Positions 1 to 8,613 of a stretch of 64,000 nucleotides of DNA are shown one piece after another (position 1 is the first letter of the stretch; each line of letters begins with the position of its first letter). The notes under the pieces were generated by a model that did not search any database, had not been told where the DNA came from, and was given only the letters and a program-made list of their open reading frames with translations. The stretch covers positions 502,952,544 through 503,016,543 of the forward strand of contig NC_053037.3 in the NCBI RefSeq assembly GCF_002575655.3. The letters are read 5' to 3'. This stretch comes from Aegilops tauschii subsp. strangulata. Its lineage: Eukaryota > Streptophyta > Magnoliopsida > Poales > Poaceae. The translations under genes and the position numbers were made by a program.

Positions 1-763
1 CGGCACGCTCCGCGTCCTCCTTGTCCCATATAGGCTCCGCCACTCTATAACCGCCGGGACCGAGTTGGTGGACCCCTAAGTTCAACTGCCGCATTTCTTT
101 CCCCCACTGACTTGATTCGGAGGTTGCGCTGCTCTCGCACTTGATCTTGAACTCCTTGTAGTCATCTTCGCTCATCAAAGGATATTTCGCCTTGATCTTC
201 TCATAACTATCACCTTTTTCAATCATTGCCTTCACCGTGCTTCTCCATGTAGACAGGGCCGTGCTCATCCTCGTGAGGGCGGCACTGTTCACTTTATTCC
301 CTGAGAGGCGTGTGTTTGCAAACTCATTGGGGAACTTGTATCGTTCGTGCAGCTTCGTGAAGAGGAGGCAGCGCAAATTCCCTCGGTCCTTATGCCTTAG
401 GTTCTCGGTGTTGATCGAGACGGTGCTCCGGAGAATGCACCCGAGCTGAACCGAGTACCCCTTGACTACATGTTTGGGCACCGTTGGATGCCCGTCGGAG
501 TTCACTTCAGTAAATTCCTCCTTGACGGTGCCGAGCATGTTCGGGCGCCGGTCCTTCCGTTGCCTCTTCGGTTGGCTGCCATCTGTGCGTGCGCCGCCAT
601 CATCAGTGGTGTCATCATCCCCGACCCCACTAGGGGTTGTGTAGTCAGGATCGGTGTCTTCCGCGGCATCGTCCCGATAGCGGTGAGGTTCTTCCTCCAT
701 CTCCTAGGACAGCTCCCAGAATTGCTTGCCGCCCGAACCGCCGGCCTCATCGTTGTGGGCCAT
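1..763 (-). pseudogene. Second CACTA gene (Transposase_24 / Ptta-En-Spm type), 5' part, with one internal stop
   Basis: From the ATG at 763 the frame reads 19 codons (MAHNDEAGG...FWELS), meets TAG at 706-704, and then stays open for 234 codons to the window edge. A second ATG at 700 lies two codons after the stop and could start a protein lacking only about 21 residues. The rest has an acidic N-terminus (DDAAEDTDPDY), a basic patch (PKRQRKDRR) and a conserved-looking region with HKDRGNLRC, KLHERYKFP and a helix around TALSTWRSTVKAMIEKG. This matches, from memory, the plant transposase family of pfam03004 next to TNP2 genes in cereal CACTA elements. By analogy with TNPA it would bind subterminal repeats. 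A probable splice acceptor (TTTTTTCCTATTTAG) ends at 772, eight bases before the first ATG. The TAG is probably a C-to-T change from CAG. Confidence 0.75.
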
Positions 764-771
764 GTTTCGCT

Positions 772-1250
772 CTAAATAGGAAAAAAGTTTGGTCAAAAAG
801 ATGGTTATTGTCAAGGAACAAGATCATGGTCTCATCATTTAGGGTTTGTCGACACCGAGGCATCTTAAAGCTAATCTTTTATCATTTAGGGTTTGTCGAC
901 GCCGAGGCACCCTAAAAGCCTAAGCGTACATCATTTAGGTTCTCATCGACACCGAGGCACCCTATAGAAGCCAAGGTTTCATCATTTAGGGTTTGTCGAC
1001 GCCGAGGCACCCTAAATGCTAAGTTAAGTTTTCATCATTTAGGGTTTATCGATGCCGAGGCACCCTAGGTTGGGGCTAATCACTTGGCACTAATCACTTG
1101 GCACTAATCACTTGGCTCTATTGCCACCTATGTTGGGTTTATCATCTAGGGTTTATCGATGCTAAGGAGAATTCTAAGTTGGGCGTAATCACTTGGCTCT
1201 ATTGCCACCTATGGTTTAATGCAGCAAGAATGGCGGGGCAGTCGATCCTA
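772..1250 (-). repeat. Tandem repeat of about 50 bp in the spacer/intron upstream of the second gene
   Basis: A motif beginning ATCATTTAGGGTTTGTCGAC followed by GCCGAGGCACCCTAAA recurs with starts near 834, 881, 930, 981, 1035 and 1141. Spacing grows from 47 to 53 bp, with one gap of 106 bp. A second short repeat, TAATCACTTGGC, occurs three times at about 1078-1115 and again near 1187. The longer string TAATCACTTGGCTCTATT is present in two copies. On the minus strand the block lies just upstream of the acceptor at 772, so it is probably in an intron or leader of the second gene. A role as a protein-binding array is possible but not shown. Confidence 0.8.
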
Positions 1251-1294
1251 CTTAACTAAGTACTAAGATACCCCGGCCCATGCAGTAGTCGCAA

Positions 1295-1388
1295 GTACCC
1301 CATATGTCCTATTTTTAGCGAAGTCATGCTAAATCTCATAGGGAAAATTACAACATGACCTTTGCTGAAAATAGGACATATGGAGTAC
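1295..1388. repeat. Inverted repeat with arms of about 36 bp
   Basis: The arm at 1295-1330 (GTACCCCATATGTCCTATTT...) is the reverse complement, with a few mismatches, of 1351-1388 (...AAATAGGACATATGGAGTAC). The loop is about 20 bp. The right arm continues into sequence to 1457 that resembles the leader intron of the transposase gene (7734-7847), so the hairpin probably arose by inverted duplication of that leader. Confidence 0.75.
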
Positions 1389-2940
1389 CCGAATTTGCCG
1401 GAACGGAAGTTAATCGACATTCCAGCAAACTCAAGGGCCTCTCGGGGTACCTGCAAATTCATCACGACACAATGGTCGGAGACAAAACCCAGCAAACTAG
1501 CACCACAATGTGCCTCTACTTTCATATGGATGAAAAGGCCACAGACCATATGGTCCTCTGCTTTCATATGGACAAAAAGCAGCTCAACTTATGTGAGCTT
1601 CCATTCCAGATCTAATAGGTCACCCAACAAAATCAGCTCAACTTAGACTGTGAGCAAACTACCTATTGAAGCAAAGGCAAATATCTCTAAAGTCTGAACT
1701 AAAGCAGGGTTTCCTTGCTAATGATCCACAGTCCCACACTACTGAATGGGTTTTTGCAGAAACAAAACAGACCTCACAGGAGAGAAGTCCTAGTGGAGAA
1801 GTCAGAATGGCATAAAAACATGACTGCATACATTAGGGCATATGTGATTTTGGTACAGCTACACTACTGCAGGCTGCATACATTCAGTCATTCTAAAATT
1901 TATTTTAGTCTACTACTAAAATTCAGCACTAGCATATCTTCAACACTCCAATTTCTTTCAGTTTTGGCAGTTTATTTCCAGCTTCAAAATTTAAGAGAAT
2001 TAGAATAAGGATAGTAGGATATGAAAAAGAATTATGCTCAAAGAACAATGGTAACAGCAAAATATTGAAACCTTTGGTAAGCATTATATTACAAAAAAAA
2101 AAGATATGCAGTACTATACAATATCCATAACCAGAAAACAAGACATGCATAGGCTATATTTGAAACAAGATATTTTGCCAATCTTAGTTAACTGAAACTA
2201 TCTACAATTCATGTGTTCAAAATTTCAGTTACATTCAGCTGTTGTGCAAAAACTATCCTCACTTTGCTTGAGCACTGCAAAATACCTTTCCTATGCAGCA
2301 AGAGAAAGCTGTAAAGCAGGTGATCTCACCTGCAAGGCACCAGGGTTGAGAAGCAACACACAGATGCCTTCTTTTGGGGAGGAAACAGCAGCCCAATTAG
2401 TAGTGCCTCATTGTTAAGGTGTTGTTCAAGCTTCTTATATGGATGAGATGGTATGATTTGTGGTCCTAGGAGATTTAGTTTGGGGGTCATAATCTCTAAC
2501 CTCATCACAAAATACTACTACTACTGCTGCATATGATTCATGCCCTAAGCACAATATACTACTACTACTACTACTACTACTACTGCTACATCATATCATA
2601 GGAAATAATTGCCACTGATATCATTCCATCCTCTCAAGTGGAAGATGACCCAGCTAACTGAATTTAGTTTCAGTAAGGTTTTCAGTAAAGCCAAATTAAC
2701 TGAATTTTCAGTGAATTTAACAACAGGAATTTTGTTGCTGGCATATCTGAGAAACTTTAATTTCTCATAATTTATCAGCATGCTAGTCAATATCAAAGCT
2801 CTCCTTGTTTCGAAAGTAACTAGAACAACAATTGTGCAGACCTGGCAATTTTTTTGCACTGCAAATTCACACTGGCATTGCAAATCGTCAGGTGTAGTAC
2901 TGGCATTGCATTGCAAATTCACCATAATCCCTCATGACAG
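1389..2940. other. AT-rich spacer inside the transposon, no recognised gene
   Basis: This stretch of about 1.5 kb has only short open frames with no recognisable protein character. Around 1525-1580 the motif TTTCATATGGA appears twice, flanking the palindrome GACCATATGGTC. Around 2870-2925 the motif CTGGCATTGCA is repeated. It could be intron or 3' sequence of the exon-like segment at 3009-3199 (minus), or filler DNA captured by the element. I see no splice-supported exon in it. Confidence 0.5.
2513..2590 (+). repeat. (ACT)n microsatellite
   Basis: A run of about ten ACT/TAC triplets occupies roughly 2556-2585, with shorter related runs just upstream (2513-2526). It is ordinary simple-sequence DNA, potentially polymorphic in length. 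Confidence 0.9.
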
Positions 2941-3008
2941 TTAGATGGAGTAGCACTCTTGATTAACAGGATGGCACCGACGGCCTGGAAGTGATCCATG
3001 GAAGAACT

Positions 3009-3199
3009 CACCTTGATGGACGCGGTCCCAGACGAGGTCGTAGACGGCGGCGGAGCAGAGATGAGGTCGCAGACGTGGTCGTGGTGCTCCGGTGGACGCC
3101 GGCGTCGAGGAGGCTGCGGGCGGCGATCCAGAGGAAGGGGCCCGTGATGTCGTCGGCGTCCTTGGCCGCCTTCTTGACCTTTCGAGCAGAAGAAGGCAT
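3009..3199 (-). pseudogene. Exon-like GC-rich coding segment, possibly a captured host gene fragment
   Basis: From an ATG at 3199, in a good plant start context (CCAGCCATGCC) after a CT-rich leader, the minus strand reads MPSSARKVKKAAKDADDITG and on to about residue 40 in convincing codon usage. The plausible reading then changes frame twice: a second frame gives PPEHHDHVCDLIS, and a third gives AAVYDLVWDRVHQ. A strong splice donor (CATCAAG then GTGAGT) follows near 3012. This pattern fits a first exon that has gained two small indels. I do not recognise the protein. Its place inside a CACTA element suggests transduplication of a host gene. Alternatively it is a leader exon of the second transposon gene, since the third frame would join the acceptor at 772 in phase with its ATG. 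GC content is far above the flanks. Confidence 0.4.
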
Positions 3200-3470
3200 G
3201 GCTGGTGAGAGGAGGAGGAGGAGAAGCTAGGGGGATGGGGGGAGGGAGGGAGGGGACATACGTGCTTGGGCGGGGGTGGAGTCCGGCGGGGGTCGGGGCG
3301 GCGGCGTCGAGGCAGCGCAAGACCACAGCGGCGGACGACGTGCAGGCGCGGCGGACGGAGGGGGCGGAGCAAGGGGGCGGTGGCGTACGGTTGGGGTCGA
3401 GGAGTGGGGGATCTGGCGAGCGAGGGAGGGAGGGAGGCGACAGTGCGAGGCCAGGGAACAAGTATGTCTA
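3200..3470 (-). promoter_or_regulatory. Pyrimidine-rich (minus strand) leader/promoter-like region of the exon-like segment
   Basis: Read on the minus strand, this GC-rich stretch contains runs of CCTCC and CTCC typical of plant 5' leaders, directly upstream of the ATG at 3199. The long proline- and arginine-rich open frames across it reflect base composition. No TATA box can be assigned with confidence. Confidence 0.3.
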
Positions 3471-3471
3471 T

Positions 3472-3549
3472 TCTAATGGCGCACCTCCCCCTGGTGCGCC
3501 ATAAGTACGTCAACTCTAATGGCGCACCTCCCCCTGATGCGCCATTAGA
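3472..3549. repeat. Two internal copies of the CACTA subterminal hairpin motif
   Basis: Two inverted repeats, 3472-3503 and 3515-3549, have the form CTAATGGCGCACC TCCCCCT GGTGCGCCAT. They have the same core as the nine hairpins at the right end of the element (8148-8580) but lie in its middle. They may mark the edge of captured DNA or the remnant of another CACTA end. Confidence 0.8.
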
Positions 3550-3616
3550 ATTTGGTTTTACTTACTAGCCCGACTGGTCAGGTTATATCCCACCTAACCC
3601 TATCTCCATCAAAACA

Positions 3617-3697
3617 CTCCCACTAGCCCGACTGGTCAGCACGCAGCACACACACTAGGAGGTCCTGGGTTCGATTCCTAGGCTCCCCAAATTTTTT
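3617..3697 (+). other. tRNA-like module (Pol III A/B-box-like), possibly SINE-derived
   Basis: At 3624 the sequence TAGCCCGACTGGTCAGCAC resembles a tRNA D-arm/A box. At 3667-3677 GGTTCGATTCC is a perfect B box. It sits in a T-arm-like hairpin (CCTGGG, loop TTCGATT, CCTAGG, with one G-T wobble). A run of seven T follows at about 3691-3697, as in Pol III termination. The anticodon arm and the 5' half of an acceptor stem are not recognisable, so this is not a functional tRNA gene. The 18-bp A-box part, ACTAGCCCGACTGGTCAG, also occurs alone at 3564-3581. Confidence 0.5.
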
Positions 3698-3821
3698 TAT
3701 GCATTTAAAATGCTGTTTGATATTTATTTGTGTTTAAATATGTTCAAACTTGTTTAAATCATAACAGTAATAATTTTTTATGCTTTTTTTTGCAAATTTA
3801 GTTGCATTCATTTGTGACGGT

Positions 3822-3990
3822 GGAGCGGGCCGGGGAGGGTGCGGGGGAGAGGGTGTGGGGGGTCGTCGGCGACGGCCGGTGGAGCGGGGGAGGGTGCGGT
3901 GGGTCGTCGGCGACGATGGAGTGGGCGAGGGTGCGGGCCGGGGGTCAGCGGCGGCGGCCGGTGGAGCGGGGGAGGGTGCGGGGGGTCGGC
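3822..3990. repeat. G-rich minisatellite
   Basis: Degenerate tandem copies of GGTGGAGCGGGGGAGGGTGC followed by GGTGGGTCGTCGGCGACG, period about 50-65 bp, fill this stretch. The plus strand has many runs of three or more G and could form G-quadruplexes. On the minus strand the same DNA gives proline-rich frames (PPHPPP), which I do not treat as coding. It lies about 120 bp beyond the transposase stop codon. Confidence 0.75.
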
Positions 3991-4103
3991 TACAATCGAG
4001 AAATACAATCGAGTGTCCATGAAATTTAAAAACATTCATGAGTTCAAAAAGTGCCCATGAAATACAATCGAGAAATGAAGGCTACAATTTAAATACAATC
4101 GAT
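3991..4103. repeat. Short repeated motif (TACAATCGA) next to the transposase 3' end
   Basis: ACAATCGA occurs at about 3992, 4004, 4064 and 4094, three times within AAATACAATCGA. The motif lies between the G-rich minisatellite and the transposase stop at 4113. It could hold 3' processing or protein-binding sites; only the repetition is certain. Confidence 0.6.
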
Positions 4104-4112
4104 CTTAGCTAG

Positions 4113-7100
4113 CTATCTGTTCACAATCTTCTTGCCCTTATTTTTCATAAATGGAGTTCTTCTCTTGAACGGACGTCCTTTAGGTAGGGTGGTCCTGCTT
4201 CTTCTTGTGGTGTATGCTAATACTTCATCGTCGTCGTCATGTTCCATCTTCGGGTCGCCATACTTGTCGAAGTCTTGCTCATTGGCGACTCCATCCATTC
4301 CGATGATCTTCCTTTTGCCTCTCCTCACGACAACACGACTGGGCTTTGATGGGTCGGTAATGAAGAAGCATTGGTCCACTTCGGAAGCCAGTACCCATGG
4401 CTCATTTTTCGCGGTGACGTTCGCGCCTGCGGTCTTGGATTTGGCTTCGGGTATAACCATGGTGGTGAAATACCGGTCTTCTTTCATGACGCTCTTGGCC
4501 CATCTGACACGGAACATCGGGACCTTCTCTCCAGCGTAGCTCAGCTCCCAGATCTCCTCGATCCTTCCGTAGTATCTATCCTTGTCGTTACCGGTGTAGG
4601 ATTCCATCGTTACCCCAGAGTTCTGATAACCATCGCTCTTCATGTCCTTGTCCTCGGTGTAGAATGTGTAGCCGTTGATATCGTACGCCTCATACGTCAT
4701 CAGGTTGTGCTCGGCGCCCTGTGACAAGGCGAATATGAGTTGTTCTTCCGCGGAAGAATCCTCATGTAAAGGGTACGACAGAAGCTTCTGCTTGAACCAA
4801 CGCGTGAAACATGAGTTGTGCTCTTTGATTATATCTCCATCTGTCCTCTGTTGGCCTCGGTCATTGTACGTCTTCTCAATAAACGTTTTGTGCTCTACCA
4901 CCCAAGGATCGACCACGTCTATGTGTTGTAGCGCGACTAGGTTTGCTCTTTCAAAGTCGGCGAGTCGACCATCGAAGTCGACATGCATTTCGCGGCGACC
5001 CTCACGGTGACCCCATCCAGCGAGCCTGCCGAGGTGCCTGTTGACGGGCAGACCAACGGGGTTCTCGATGCCTAGATAATTTGTGCAGTAGGAGATGCAC
5101 TCTTCGGTCAGAAAGCCCCTGGCTATGCTTCCCTCTGGACGTGACATGTTGCGAACGTATCCTTTAATGACACCATTCATCCTTTCGAACGGCATCATGC
5201 TGTGCAGGAACGTCGGCCCGAGTTGGATGATATCCTCCACGATATGGACCAGCAGATGCACCATAACGTCGAAGAATGCGGGAGGGAAGTACATCTCAAG
5301 CTCGCATAGTATCACCACGATCTCTTCCTGTAGCCTTCTGAGTTGCCTCACGCCAACCGACTTCCGAGAGATGACGTCGAAAAAGTTGCATAGGTCAAAT
5401 AGCGTTTCACGGACGTGCGCGTCCATGATCCCACGGATTGCAACTGGAAGTATCTGCTCCATCAGCACGTGACAGTCGTGAGACTTCATCCCGCTGGACT
5501 TCTGCTTCACTGAGTCTAGGTATCTGCTTATCTTCCCCGCGTAACCATAAGGAAGTTTTACTCCTACGAGGCAGGTGAAAAACTGATCGATCTCCTCCTG
5601 ACTTAGAGTTAAGCACGCGGGAGGGAAGTCATTTCCGGTCTTCTTGGCCTTTTTGCCTTTGCGACGACTTTCCGTGTCCTGCTTCGCCTCATCATCATCA
5701 TCATCATTAGCGTGAAGCTCCTCCCTGATGCCCATTGATTTCAAGTCTGCCCTTGCTTTCGGCCCATCTTTGGTCCTCTCTGGCATGTTGAGCAGGGTAC
5801 CAAGCAGACTCTCGCACACGTTCTTCGTGATATGCATGACATCAAGGCTGTGAGGCACACGGTGGATCTTCCAGTACGGCAAGTCCCAGAAAACAGACCT
5901 CGTTTTCCATACCTTCAGCAGTGGCTCTGGCGCCTTTCGCTTCTTTCCCGGCTCTGGCGCCTTTTGCTTCTTTCCCGGCAGTGGGCAATCTTTCCAATTT
6001 TTCAACAGCTCGTCTATTTCCTCGCCGCTCCTCGTACGCGGGCGTCTTCAGGGTTCGGTTTCACCATCGAACAGATCCTTGCGTTTCCTCCACGGGTCAT
6101 CGTCGTGAAGCCACCTTCGATGTCCCATGAACACGGTTTTCGAAGACCCGGGATCTCTATCTAGCTGGCGATACGTTGTGTCATCCATGCACCTGACACA
6201 TCCAGAAAATCCGTGGACCACCTGCCCCGCGAGATATCCGAAACCGAGATAGTCGTGCACCGTCGTGAGCAGTGCGGCTCTCATAGGGAAATATTCTTTC
6301 TCTGCGGCGTCCCACGTATTGGCTGGCGTTTTCCACAGCGTGTCTAGCTCCTCTTCCAGCAGCCCCAGATACAGATTGATGTTGTTCCCTGGTTGTTTCG
6401 GCCCTTCAATTAGCATACTCATGTGAATGTACTTCCTCTTCGTGCACAACCAGGGGGGAAGGTTGTACATCCACACAAACACAGGCCAGGTGCTATGTGT
6501 GCTTCTCTGGCTGCCAAACGGATTGACTCCATCGGTGCTCGCGCCTAGCACGATGTTCCTTGGATCGTTAAATTCTGGGTGTTCGAAGTTCAACGCTTGC
6601 CACTGGCTCCCATCCTTAGGGTGACTCAGCATCTTGTATTTTTTATTTATCTCGGGATCATTTGCGTCATCTTCTCGCTTCTTCTCCTCCCTATCCGCAT
6701 GCCAACGCAGGAGCTTTGCTACCTTAGGGTTCGTGAAATACCGCTGCAGACGAGGAGTGATCGGAAAGTACCACACCACTTTTCGAGGAGCTTTCTTCCT
6801 CTTCTTGTATCGAGTGACGCCGCACACCGGACATATGGTAGACTCCGTGTGCTCATCCCGATAAATGATGCAATTATTCATGCACACATGGTATTTCAAG
6901 TGCGGTAAATCCAGAGGACACACGATTTTCTTCGCCTCCTCGAAACTGGTCGGGCACTTGTTCCCCTTGGGAAGACGTTCATGCCAGAATGACATGTTCT
7001 CGTCGAAGCATGCGTCGGTCATTTTGTGCTTTACCTTTATCTCCAGATCCATGAGCGTTACTTTCAGGCGGGTATCCTCGGGCCTGCATCCTTCATACAA

Positions 7101-7667
7101 TGGAGTAACCGCGTCTATCTCCAGTTGATCCAGCTTGGCTTTCTCTCGGGCGGCAGCTCTTGCGTTATCCGTCTGCTTGAGAAGCAGCTCTTGAATATGA
7201 GGGTCCTGCACCCAGCCCATCGATGGTCCATCGTCGTCTGCTCCGCCGGCATCTTCATCTTCATGATCATGCCCTTCGTCTGCTCCCGCATCTTCCTCAT
7301 CATCATGTCCGGCATCTTCTACATGATGACTGTGTACAGCATCACCGGCGTGATCATGTCCTGGAGATTCTTCGTCTTCTCGCCCGCCCGAGCCGCGGTG
7401 GTTGTCTTGCTGCCCATCCTCATTTCTTGCCCGACCCCCATGGACGACTTCATAGTCATCTTCATCACCTTGCCACCGATAGCCATCCATGAAACCACGC
7501 AAGAGCAGGTGGTCCCGCACCTGCCCGGAATCCGGGTCCGCAATAAGGCTCTTCAGCTTGCATCTTCGACACGGACATCTTATCTCCCTCTCGTTCTTTT
7601 CAAGCATCTCGGCCTTCGCAGAGCTCAAAAACCTATTCACGATGCCTTCGGTCATCGTGCGGACCAT
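4113..7667 (-). pseudogene. TNP2-type CACTA transposase, full length but with one in-frame stop
   Basis: The frame runs 1184 codons from ATG 7667 to TAG 4113-4115, broken only by TGA at codon 540 (6050-6048); both parts are in the same frame. An ATG at 7766 is in frame, but a splice acceptor (CTACCCCGCAG) ends at 7674, so 7667 is the likelier start. In order: a transposase-associated N-terminus with CPCRRC (31-36), an acidic His-rich linker (about 75-165), and the TNP2 core (about 238-520). The core has CMNNC and CPVC (279-282), STDGVNPFG (about 377-385), HDYLGFGYLAG (about 471-481) and CVRC (about 490). Next come HSLDVMHITKNVCESLLG (about 606), a DUF4218-like domain (about 709-855), HNSCFTRWF (about 950), a DUF4216-like domain (about 994-1069) and a basic tail like a nuclear signal. 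It would cut and join the element ends in the nucleus. The stop falls between the core and DUF4218. GPKQPGNNIN may have N where relatives have D. Confidence 0.93.
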
Positions 7668-7673
7668 GGTCAC

Positions 7674-7980
7674 CTGCGGGGTAGAGCAAAACGATATTTT
7701 AGAAGCAAGAAAAAATTTGGCATGACTTTCCCTAAAAATAGGACCAAAAAGAATGCATAGTGCCAAAATTCTCGCCGAAACGAAAATGAATCAACATTCC
7801 GGCAAAATATTGGCAACTATCGCGTTTCAAATACCGGTACCTGCAAACACAAACATATATGCAACACCACAAACATATGAAACACCACAAACATACATAG
7901 ATCTAGCTACGACATAAAAAGTGCATGTGCGCACGTTGTTGGAGGGAGAACAACATAAAGATAGCTTCCCCCTTACTTAC
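7674..7980 (-). other. Probable 5'-UTR intron of the transposase gene (307 bp)
   Basis: On the minus strand GATAG is followed by GTAAGTAAGG, a near-perfect plant donor with its GT at 7980-7979. The end is TTCTGCTCTACCCCGCAG at 7674, a good acceptor. Exon 2 would begin GTGACC and then the ATG at 7667. The intron holds sequence (7734-7847) that recurs, diverged, at 1368-1457 upstream of the second gene. Confidence 0.6.
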
Positions 7981-8147
7981 CTATCAAAAAAAGGGGCTTT
8001 AACCACGTAATTTGGATGAATTTATGGTGCAAATGAGGTGAGGAGGAGGAGGCAGCCGAGACAAGCTTGGAGGAGGGAGGAGAGAATGAAGTGGGGAAAG
8101 TGAGTGGCTAGGTGTGGCTGTCCAAAATATCTAGCTCGTCCCAGGTT
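7981..8147 (-). promoter_or_regulatory. Leader/promoter region of the transposase gene
   Basis: Between the hairpin array and the predicted donor, the minus strand shows a CT-rich stretch (8030-8095) like a plant 5' leader. In En/Spm-type elements the promoter lies next to the subterminal repeats, which fits this position. No clear TATA box is assigned. Confidence 0.4.
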
Positions 8148-8580
8148 ACTAATGACGCACCACCACACAATGCGCCATTAGTAACCCTGGTTACTAATGG
8201 CGCACCTGCTGGTGGTGCGCCATTAGTAGTTTTGCAAAAAAACACTAATGGCGCACGGGGAGCAGTGCGCCATTACTAGCTTAAACTAGTAATGGCGCAC
8301 TGCACCCGGTGCGCCATTAGTAGTTTTGCAAAAAAGTAAAAAATAAAAAAAATATTTTAGTGGCGCACTATGTTGCTGGTGCGCCATTACTAGTTACAAT
8401 TAGTAATGGCGCACCATGTCCTGGTGCGCCATTAGTATGTCTGGCAAAAAAAAATTGTTACTAATGGCGCACCGTTTGTCTGGTGCGCCATTAGTGTCTT
8501 TCACACTAATGGCGCACCAGCACATGGTGCGCCATTGCTATATAGCAATGGCGCACCACATGTCTGGTGCGCCATTAGTG
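8148..8580. repeat. Subterminal repeat array: nine inverted-repeat hairpins
   Basis: Nine pairs of ACTAATGGCGCACC and GGTGCGCCATTAGT with 6-10 bp loops occur at about 8148-8182, 8193-8227, 8244-8277, 8286-8321, 8356-8393, 8401-8436, 8460-8495, 8504-8537 and 8544-8579. Loops differ (CACACA, TGCTGGT, ATGTCCT and others) while stems are conserved. Such repeats are the binding sites of the second protein in En/Spm-type elements. They contain many CG sites, which in that system couple binding to DNA methylation. Confidence 0.9.
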
Positions 8581-8595
8581 GCCATTCCATCTATA

Positions 8596-8613
8596 GCCCT
8601 TTTCCTAGTAGTG
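8596..8613 (-). repeat. Terminal inverted repeat of the CACTA element
   Basis: The minus strand from 8613 reads CACTACTAGGAAAAGGGC, typical of CACTA termini. The partner copy lies left of the window, so the matching length cannot be measured. Confidence 0.88.

Larger units (their letters stand above)
1..8613 (-). mobile_element. CACTA (En/Spm-type) DNA transposon, partial, left end outside window
   Basis: The minus strand begins at 8613 with CACTACTAGGAAAAGGGC, the CACTA-class terminus. Behind it come nine subterminal hairpins, then a TNP2-type transposase, then a second gene of Transposase_24 type, all on the minus strand. This is the usual gene order of large plant CACTA elements. The sequence right of 8613 is satellite, in phase with the array, so 8613/8614 is the insertion junction. 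CACTA elements make 3-bp target duplications, which predicts that CGG (8614-8616) is repeated at the unseen left end. The element exceeds 8.6 kb. It carries unusual internal cargo at 1200-4100: a GC-rich exon-like segment, a tRNA-like module and minisatellites. Both genes have one nonsense codon, so this copy is probably not autonomous. I do not assign a named Triticeae family. Confidence 0.9.

Noticed and set aside
1389..2940. Short open frames in the AT-rich spacer (for example 1715-2008 and 2596-2925).
   Set aside because: No start context, domain or splice support, and composition typical of non-coding DNA.
2919..3513. Two long minus-strand frames (180 and 190 codons) rich in proline, arginine and serine.
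   Set aside because: They run through a CT-rich leader-like region and reflect base composition. Only the part after the ATG at 3199 has protein-like character, and that changes frame.
3617..3697. A functional tRNA gene.
   Set aside because: A and B boxes are recognisable, but there is no matching acceptor stem and no clear anticodon arm.
3734..4060. Short proline- or glycine/arginine-rich frames on both strands.
   Set aside because: They are produced by the G-rich minisatellite and exist in all frames.
6005..6048. Two separate transposase genes split near 6 kb.
   Set aside because: Both parts lie in the same reading frame with one TGA between them, and the protein text continues across it, so it is one gene with a nonsense codon.
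7026..7760. Plus-strand open frame of 244 codons opposite the transposase.
   Set aside because: It is the antisense shadow of the conserved minus-strand transposase frame and has no recognisable domain of its own.
7667..7766. ATG at 7766 as the transposase start.
   Set aside because: The 33 extra codons cover a splice acceptor and intron-like sequence shared with a non-coding stretch at 1368-1457; the ATG at 7667 follows the acceptor directly.
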